A stretch of 40,000 nucleotides of DNA from Chrysomallon squamiferum (Eukaryota; Mollusca; Gastropoda; Neomphalida; Peltospiridae): contig CM022671.1 of assembly GCA_012295275.1 (NCBI GenBank), forward strand, positions 35,166,683-35,206,682. Direction: 5' to 3'. This document shows positions 28,360 through 39,123 of this stretch, piece by piece; within the stretch, counting starts at the first letter, position 1; the number at the start of each line of letters is the position of its first letter. Under the pieces are notes generated by a model that did no database searches, was not told the origin of the DNA, and saw only the letters and a program-made list of their open reading frames with translations. A program made the translations under genes and the position numbers.

Positions 28360-31300
28360 GAAAAAAGAAGAAGAAGAAACTAAACAAACTTTATTAATAT
28401 CTCAAGGCAGTGCTCAGAAATACTACGATTACAGTTACATCCAAAACAGTAACAACAGCTACTACTACTAATAAAACCAAGAAAAAATAAACAGTAAATA
28501 AAAAACAAAATTCTCCCCAACAAAACAGAAATATATAAAATTATTTTACAAATCAAATTATAACAGTCAGTGTAAAATAAAAATTACATATAAACATGAA
28601 CAACAATATTTTATTTTACAAATTATAACAAGCTAGAATAAATAATCAGCTGTGCAGTAAACAGCATATTTTAACACATGTATTATACTCTATAACTGGA
28701 GTGTGTCTTTTTATTTATATCTTATTACTCAGTATTTAATTATACATACGTAGTGTATATTTATTATCAGTATTTATTTATATAAAATTATACTTGTAAT
28801 TTAATATTTTTAATTCAAATAACACATCATTGTTGTTACTATTATTAGTATTAGTATTAGTATTAGTATTATTAGTAGTAGTATAGTAGTTCTCGATTAA
28901 ATTTATAGTGTTACGTATAGTACATATTTTTTTTTTTTTTTTTACAAACTTCCATGTTTCACATCTAGAGCCTGTGTATCCTTGTTTAACTATGTTTAAA
29001 ATTTTCATTTTAAATATATAAATTTCTGTTTTCATTTTAAATATATAAATTTTTGTTTTCATTTTAAATATATAAATATCCGTTTTCATTTTAAATATAT
29101 AAATATGTGTTTTTATTTTAAATATATAAATATCTGTTTTCATTTTAAATATATAAATATCTGTAATCATTTTAAATATATAAATATATGTTTTCATTTT
29201 AAATACATAAATATCTGTTTTCATTTTAAATACATAAATATCTGTTTTCATTTTAAATATATAAATATCTGTTTTCATTTTAAATATATAAATATCTGTT
29301 TTCATTTTAAACTATATAAATTTCTGTTTTCATTTTAAATATATAAATATCTGTTTATATTTACGTGTGTCACATCTAGGTCCTGTGTATCCTTGGTTAC
29401 AGTTGCAGTAGCAGTTGGGTGATGTACCACTGACAGTGCCTCTGTAGTTGCAGTAGTTGTCAGCACAGGGTGCTGGTGTCACTGCTGTAAAAAGTACATA
29501 AAATTATAATTAGATGAATATTATAAAATGTCTGTATTTATCTTATGTCTAATACTCTTTTTAAATATATAATTATCTGTTTTCAGTTTAAATATATAAA
29601 TATTTGTTTTTATTTTAAATATATAAATATCTCTTTTCATTTTAAATATATAAATATCTATTTAATTATATTTATATATTTTACATCTAAATTCTGTGTA
29701 TCCCTGTTTAATATTTAAAACATCATTTTAAATATATAAATATCTATTTAACTATATTTATATATTTTACATCTAAAGCCTGTGTATCACTATTTAATTA
29801 TATTTAAAATTTTCCTTTTAAATATATAAATATCTCTTTTCATTTTAAATATATAAATATCTTTTTTTATTTTAAATATATAAATATCTTTTTTTATTTT
29901 AAATATATAAATATCTGTTTTCATTTTAAATATATAAATATCTGTTTTCATTTTAAATATATAATTATCTGTTTTCATTTTAAATATATAAATATCTGTT
30001 TTTATTTTAAATATATAAATATCTCTTTTCATTTTAAACAATATAAATATCTGTTTTCATTTTAAATATATAAATATCTCTTTTCATTTTAAATATATAA
30101 TTATCTGTTTTCATTTTAAATATATAAATATCTGTTTTCATTTTAAACTATATAAATATCTGTTTTCATTTTAAATATATAATTATCTGTTTTCATTTTA
30201 AATATATAAATATCTGTTTTTATTTTAAATATATAAATATCTCTTTTCATTTTAAACAATATAAATATCTGTTTTCATTTTAAATATATAAATATCTGTT
30301 TTCATTTTAAATATATAAATATTTCTTTAATTATATTTATATAAATATCTGTTTTTATTTTAAATATAGAAATATCTGTTTTCATTTTAAATATAGAAAT
30401 ATCTGTTTTCATTTTAAATATATAAAAATCTGTTTTCCTTTTAAATATATAAATTTCTGTTTTTATTTTAAATATATAAATAGCTGTTTTCATTTTAAAT
30501 ATATAAATATCTGTTTTCATTTTAAATATATAAATATCTTTTTTAATTTTAAATACATAAATATCCCTTCATTTTAAATATATAAATATCTATTTAATTA
30601 TATTTATATATTTTACATCTAAAGCCTGTGTATCACTATTTAATTATATTTAAAAAATTCATTTTAAATATATAAATATCTTGTTTCATTTTAAATGTAT
30701 AAATTTCTGTTTTCAGTTTAAATATACAAATATCTCTTTTTATTTTAAATATATAAATATCTGTTTATATTTACGTGTTTCACATCTAGGTCCTGTGTAT
30801 CCTTGGTTACAGTTGCAGTAGCAGTTGGGTGATGTACCACTGACAGTGCCTCTGTAGTTGCAGTAGTTGTCAGCACAGGGTGCTGGTGTCACTGCTGTAA
30901 AAAGTACATAAAATTATAATTAGATGAATATTATAAAATGTCTGTATTTATCTTATGTCTAATACTCTTTTTAAATATATAATTATCTGTTTTCAGTTTA
31001 AATATATATATATTTGTTTTTATTTTAAATATATAAATATCTCTTTTCATTTTAAATATATAAATATCTATTTAATTATATTTATATATTTTACATCTAA
31101 ATTCTGTGTATCCCTGTTTAATATTTAAAACATCATTTTAAATATATAAATATCTATTTAACTATATTTATATATTTTACATCTAAAGCCTGTGTATCAC
31201 TATTTAATTATATTTAAAATTTTCCTTTTAAATATATAAATATCTGTTTTCATTTTAAATATATAAATATCTCTTTTCATTTTAAATATATAAATATCTT

Positions 31301-34300
31301 TTTTTATTTTAAATATATAAATATCTTTTTTTATTTTAAATATATAAATATCTGTTTTCCTTTTAAATATATAAATATCTGTTTTCATTTTAAACTATAT
31401 AAATATCTGTTTTCATTTTAAATATATAAATATTTGTTTAATTATATTTATATAAATATCTGTTTTTATTTTAAATATAGAAATATCTGTTTTCATTTTA
31501 AATATAGAAATATCTGTTTTCATTTTAAATATATAAAAATCTGTTTTCCTTTCAAATATATAAATTTCTGTTTTTATTTTAAATATATAAATAGCTGTTT
31601 TAATTTTAAATATATAAATATCTGTATTCATTTTAAATATATAAATATCTTTTTTAATTTTAAATACATAAATATCCCTTCATTTTAAATATATAAATAT
31701 CTATTTAATTATATTTATATATTTTACATCTAAAGCCTGTGTATCACTATTTAATTATATTTAAAATTTTCATTTAAAATATATAAATATCTTGTTTCAT
31801 TTTAAATGTATAAATTTCTGTTTTCAGTTTAAATATACAAATATCTCTTTTTATTTTAAATATATAAATATCTGTTTATATTTACGTGTTTCACATCTAG
31901 GTCCTGTGTATCCTTGGTTACAGTTGCAGTAGCAGTTGGGTGATGTACCACTGGCAGTGCCTCTGTAGTTGCAGTAGTTGTCAGCACAGGGTGCTGGTGT
32001 CACTGCTGTAAAAAAGTACATAAAATTATAATTAGATGAATATTATAAAATGTCTGTATTTATCTTATGTCTAATACTCTTTTTAAATATATAATTATCT
32101 GTTTTCAGTTTAAATATATATATATTTGTTTTTATTTTAAATATATAAATATCTCTTTTCATTTTAAATATATAAATATCTATTTAATTATATTTATATA
32201 TTTTACATCTAAATTCTGTGTATCCCTGTTTAATATTTAAAACATCATTTTTAATATATAAATATCTATTTAATTATATTTATATATTTTACATCTAAAG
32301 CCTGTGTATCACTATTTAATTATATTTAAAAAATTCATTTTAAATATATAAATATCTTGTTTCATTTTAAATGTATAAATTTCCGTTTTCAGTTTATGTA
32401 TACAAATATCTCTTTTTATTTTAAATATATAAATATCTGTTTATATTTACGTGTTTCACATCTAGGTCCTGTGTATCCTTGGTTACAGTTGCAGTAGCAG
32501 TTGGGTAATGTACCACTGGCAGTGCCTCTGTAGTTGCAGTAGTTGTCAGCACAGGGTGCTGGTGTCACTGCTGTAAAAAGTATATAAAATTATAATTAGA
32601 TGAATATTATAAAATGTCTGTATTTATCTTATGTCTAATACTCTTTTTAAATATATAATTATCTGTTTTCAGTTTAAATATATAAATATTTGTTTTTATT
32701 TTAAATATATAAATATCTCTTTTCATTTTAAATATATAAATATCTATTTAATTATATTTATATATTTTACATCTAAATTCTGTGTATCCCTGTTTAATAT
32801 TTAAAACATTATTTTACGTATATAAATATTTATTTAACTATATTTATATATTTTACATCTAAAGCCTGTGTATCACTATTTAATTATATTTAAAATTTTC
32901 CTTTTAAATATATAAATATCTGTTTTCATTTTAAACTATATAAATATCTGTTTTCATTTTAAATATATAATTATCTGTTTTTATTTTAAATATATAAATA
33001 TCTGTTTTCATTTTAAATATATAAATATCTGTTTTCATTTTAAATATATAAATATCTGTTTTCATTTTAAATATATAAATATTTGTTTAATTATATTTAT
33101 ATAAATATCTGTTTTTATTTTAAATATAGAAATATCTGTTTTTATTTTAAATATATAAATATCTCTTTTCATTTTAAATATATAAATATCTGTTTTTATT
33201 TTAAATATATAAATATCTGTTTTCATTTTAAACTATATAAATATCTGTTTTCATTTTAAATATAGAAATATCTGTTTTCATTTTAAATATATAAAAATCT
33301 GTTTTCCTTTTAAATATATAAATTTCTGTTTTTATTTTAAATATATAAATAGCTGTTTTCATTTTAAATATATAAATATCTGTATTCATTTTAAATATAT
33401 AAATATCTTTTTTTATTTTAAATACATAAATATCCCTTCATTTTAAATATATAAATATCTATTTAATTATATTTATATATTTTACATCTAAAGCCTGTGT
33501 ATCACTATTTAATTATATTTAAAATTTTCATTTGAAATATATAAATATCTTGTTTCATTTTAAATGTATAAATTTCTGTTTTCAGTTGAAATATACAAAT
33601 ATCTCTTTTTATTTTAAATATATAAATATCTGTTTATATTTACGTGTTTCACATCTAGGTCCTGTGTATCCTTGGTTACAGTTGCAGTAGCAGTTGGGTG
33701 ATGTACCACTGGCAGTGCCTCTGTAGTTGCAGTAGTTGTCAGCACAGGGTGCTGGTGTCACTGCTGTAAAAAGTACATAAAATTATAATTAGATGAATAT
33801 TATAAAATGTCTGTATTTATCTTATGTCTAATACTCTTTTTAAATATATAATTATCTGTTTTCAGTTTAAATATATATATATTTGTTTTTATTTTAAATA
33901 TATAAATATCTCTTTTCATTTTAAATATATAAATATCTATTTAATTATATTTATATATTTTACATCTAAATTCTGTGTATCCCTGTTTAATATTTAAAAC
34001 ATCATTTTAAATATATAAATATCTATTTAACTATATTTATATATTTTACATCTAAAGCCTGTGTATCACTATTTAATTATATTTAAAATTTTGTTTTTTT
34101 AAATATATAAATATCTGTTTTCATTTTAAATATATAAATATCTCTTTTCATTTTAAATATATAAATATCTTTTTTTATTTTAAATATATAAATATCTTTT
34201 TTTATTTTAAATATATAAATATCTGTTTTCCTTTTAAATATATAAATATCTGTTTTCATTTTAAACTATATAAATATCTGTTTTCATTTTAAATATATAA

Positions 34301-36450
34301 ATATTTGTTTAATTATATTTATATAAATATCTGTTTTTATTTTAAATATAGAAATATCTGTTTTTATTTTAAATATAGAAATATCTGTTTTCATTTTAAA
34401 TATATAAAAATCTGTTTTCCTTTTAAATATATAAATTTCTGTTTTTAATTTAAATATATAAATAGCTGTTTTCATTTTAAATATATAAATATCTTTTTTA
34501 ATTTTAAATACATAAATATCCCTTCATTTTTAATATATAAATATCTATTTAATTATATTTATATATTTTACATCTAAAGCCTGTGTATCACTATTTAATT
34601 ATATTTAAAAAATTCATTTTAAATATATAAATATCTTGTTTCATTTTAAATGTATAAATTTCCGTTTTCAGTTTATGTATACAAATATCTCTTTTTATTT
34701 TAAATATATAAATATCTGTTTATATTTACGTGTTTCACATCTAGGTCCTGTGTATCCTTGGTTACAGTTGCAGTAGCAGTTGGGTAATGTACCACTGGCA
34801 GTGCCTCTGTAGTTGCAGTAGTTGTCAGCACAGGGTGCTGGTGTCACTGCTGTAAAAAGTATATAAAATTATAATTAGATGAATATTATAAAATGTCTGT
34901 ATTTATCTTATGTCTAATACTCTTTTTAAATATATAATTATCTGTTTTCAGTTTAAATATATAAATATTTGTTTTTATTTTAAATATATAAATATCTCTT
35001 TTCATTTTAAATATATAAATATCTGTTTTCATTTTAAACTATATAAATATCTGTTTTCATTTTAAATATATAATTATCTGTTTTTATTTTAAATATATAA
35101 ATATCTGTTTTCATTTTAAATATATAATTATCTCTTTTCATTTTAAATATATAAATATCTATTTAATTATATTTATATATTTTACATCTACGTTCTGTGT
35201 ATCCCTGTTTAATATTTAAAACATCATTTTAAATATATAAATATCTATTTAACTATATTTATATATTTTACATCTAAAGCCTGTGTATCACTATTTAATT
35301 ATATTTAAAATTTTCCTTTTAAATATATAAATATCTGTTTTCATTTTAAATATATTATATCTTTTTTATTTTAAATATATAAATATCTGTTTTCATTTTA
35401 AATATATAAATATTTGTTTAATTATATTTGTATAAATATCTGTTTTCATTTTAAATATATAAATATCTGTTTTCATTTTAAATATATAAATATGTATTTT
35501 CATTTTAAATATATAAATTTGTGTTTTTATTTTAAATATATAAATATTTGTTTTCATTTTAAATATATAAATATCTGTATTCATTTTAAATATATAAATA
35601 TCTTTATTTTATTTTAAATACATAAATATCTCTTCATTTTAAATATATAAATATCTATTTAATTATATTTATATATTTTACATCTAAAGCCTGTGTATCA
35701 CTATTTAGTTATATTGAACATTTTCATTTTAAATATATAAATATGTATTTTCATTTTAAATATATAAATATGTATTTTCATTTTAAATATATAAATATCT
35801 GTTTTCATTTTAAATATATAAATATCTGTTTCTGATTAAACTATATAAATATCTGTTTTCATTTTAAATATATAAATATCTGTTTTCATTTTAAACTATA
35901 TAAATATCTGTTTTCATTTTAAATATATAAATATCTGTTTTCATTTTAAATATACAAATATCTGTTTTCATTTTAAATATACAAATATCTGTTTTCATTT
36001 TAAATATACAAATATCTGTTTTCATTTTAAACAATATAAATTTCTGTTTCCAATTTAAATATATAAATATCTGTTTATATTTACGTGTTTCACATCTAGG
36101 TCCTGTGTATCCTTGGTTGCAGTTGCAGTAGCAGTTGGGTGATGTACCACTGACAGTGCCTCTGTAGTTGCAGTAGTTGTCAGCACAGGGTGCTGGTGTC
36201 ACTGCTGTAAACATATAGTCAATTTGTTCTTTAACTCAATTTTGAAATAACATTTAACATGAGAGTCGACTTATTATATTTATATTTACACGTCGAATAT
36301 ATTATATGAACACGGAATTAATTACATATTTTTCTTAATTAAAAAAGATTACTTACTGTTTATATACATATATATATACAGTTATTTTTATTGAACATAC
36401 ATATTTTTTTTATGTGTTATATGTATTTACATTTAAACACACACACACAC

Positions 36451-36489
<39 letters not shown>

Positions 36490-38399
36490 CACATAGCACA
36501 TTAAAAATATGTAATATATATTTTAAAAAATAGACTGACATACATTATGCATATTATCTGTTTATATCTGTTTTTGTGGGGTGTTATAGCTATTTTTTAA
36601 AACATTATTGAAAATAAATAAAATGTTCATTAACTTACGTTTCTCAAAGTTTTTATTTTTTTATTTTATTTTTATTTTTATAAAATGAATACAAATGTGA
36701 TTTATTTACCATGCAAAATGAATGAAATATGTAAGTAAATCGAACTGAATTAAATAATTATTAAGTATGTATTAGTGAATGAATAAATCGATAAACATAA
36801 AATTTAAATAATAATAATCATAAAATTGAATAAAATAAAATGAATTGAATAAAGTAAAGTCAAATAATATAAAACAAAATGATATATATATATATATCTA
36901 TATATATATATATATATATATAGACAGACAGACAGGCAGACAGACAGACAGACAGACAGAGGCAGACAGAGAGAGGCAGACAGACAGACAGACAATAAAA
37001 TAAAATATAAAATCTCACTCACCAGTGTCGCAGTGCTCGCCGGAATAGTTGACGTTACAAGTACACACGCACTTATTCGCTGTTCGATCAAATCTAGCAG
37101 TTCCTTGATAATTGCAATCTGCAGGAGAACAAACTGAAAAACCCACATTATTATACACTGTATTTATTAATACTGTCCATGTTATATTACACTATACAAT
37201 ACTATACTATGCTATACTGTACCATACTATAATATATATATTATACTATACCATACGTGCCATAGTACACTATACTGTACTGTACTACACTAAACTATAT
37301 TGTACTGTAATATGCTGCACTTTAACTTCACTATACTATTGTTCTATACTACAATGTGCCGTGCTATGCTATACTATACTATTCTATACTGTACTATACT
37401 GTACTATACTGTACTATACTGTACTATACTATTCTATACTATACTATTCTATACTATACTATACTGTACTGTATTGTGCTATACTATACTATTTATACTA
37501 TACTACACAGTACCCTATCATACTATACTTTACTATATTACACCATATCATACTTAATGTTTTATACTGTCATACATTATGTTACGTTATACTGTACTGT
37601 ATTATATAAAAAACAGAAATGTCCAGTATACCTTTCTGGTCACAAAGCTGACCAGTCCAGCCTGGACTGCACATACACTGACAGTTGTCAGTAGTGGACG
37701 AGGGCTGACCATTGACACAGTTCAAAGTACATGGTGGAACTGGAAGAAACAGGGTTCATAATACAATAAACTGAACACTGAATAAAATAACAGACGTTAT
37801 TGTTGTTGTTATTGCTGCTGTTATTATTATTATTATTCTTGTTGTTGCTATTATTGTTGTTATTATTGTTATTGCTATTGCTGCTGTTGCTATTGTTATT
37901 TTGTTGTGTTTAATATAGTAAGTAGTCTACTAGCTAATACAATATATATTGGCGCTCTGTTTCTCTCTGTAGATATATATCTCTCTGTCTTTTTCTCTCT
38001 ATATATGTTTCTCTGTCACTCTAACTGTCTCTGTAACTCTGGCTGTCTGTCTGTATATATATCTCTGTCTTTCTCTTTATATATATTTCTCTGTTGCTGT
38101 CTCCCTCTGTATTTCTGTCTGTATCTCTGTCTGTCTCTATCTCTCTCTGGCTGTCTGTCTCTGTCTCTCTCTGTATATATATATATCTGTTTCTGTCTCC
38201 CTATATATATATTTCTCTGTCGCTCTGGCTGTCTGAATCTCTCTGTATATATATCTCTGTCTCTCTATGTATTTCACTGTCAATCTGTCTGTCTCTCTCT
38301 GGCTGGCTGTCTCTGTCTCTCTCTCTCTCTATATATATATCTGTCTCACTTTATCTGGCTGTCTGTCTCTCTCTGTGTATATATATATATCTGTCTGTC

Positions 38400-38474
<75 letters not shown>

Positions 38475-38499
38475 GTCTCTCTTTCTCTGGCTGTCTGTA

Positions 38500-38532
<33 letters not shown>

Positions 38533-39088
38533 CTGTCTGTCTCTCTATGTCTCTCTTTCTCTCTCTGTCTCTCTCTCTGTCTGTCTCTCTCTGTCTGTTA
38601 TAAAACACTTACATTCACAGAGAGGACCAGAGAAGCCGTTTACACAGGTACAAGAACAGTCGCCAGTCGAGGTCGACATAACCCCCCCATTCTGGCAAGT
38701 GCCACAGATGGAATCTGCACAGGTGGGGCCTGTAAAGGCGGGTCTGCAGACACACCCACACTGGTTGTTTGATATTTTGGTAACGCTGCCCCCATTCAAA
38801 CACTGACCATAATCAATGCACTCTGCAATACAAATAAAACTGTGTGTTTAGAGATGACATTAGTTTTGAAAGCAAAATAAAATAAATGTAATGTAATCAA
38901 ACTGATTTTTAAAAGAAATTGAAAGAAGAAAAAATAAAAAAAGAAGAAATAAGTAATGAATATAATTTTTTTTTTTTAAATAAATAATAAAATTATGTAT
39001 ATATATATATAAAAAATAAAAATAAAAAATGTGAAGGAAAATAAATAAATATAGAATACAATGAAAAACAAGCAAACAAAGAAGCAGA

Positions 39089-39123
<35 letters not shown>

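Larger units (their letters stand above)
28990..36080. repeat. 27-bp A/T-rich minisatellite array, interrupted by exons
   Basis: Unit AAATATATAAATATCTGTTTTCATTTT read on the plus strand in 27-base steps; shown here in two parts, AAATATATAAATATCTG and TTTTCATTTT. Tens of copies fill the introns between the seven EGF cassettes. One minus-strand frame repeats MKTDIYIFK and one plus-strand frame repeats HFKYINICF, because 27 is a multiple of three and the unit has no stop in those frames. The array abuts the splice donors of the cassettes within about a dozen bases. It also holds about 18 short relics of the exon 3' end, with cores TACATCTAAAGCCTGTGTAT and TACATCTAAATTCTGTGTAT. Confidence 0.92.

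Noticed and set aside
28778-29305. 175-codon minus-strand frame of MKTDIYIFK repeats running into an EGF relic
   Set aside because: Minisatellite read through a dead exon fragment; no acceptor before the relic and no donor after it.
28250-36080. CRISPR-like array (regular repeats)
   Set aside because: The repeats are contiguous 27-bp units without unique spacers, inside introns of an animal gene.
37112-37694. Overlapping plus-strand tyrosine/leucine-rich open frames
   Set aside because: Produced by the TATAC satellite; the real gene is on the minus strand on both sides.
37906-38806. Plus-strand frames of 169-288 codons
   Set aside because: Made from TCTG/TCTC/TATA simple repeats plus the antisense of an EGF exon.
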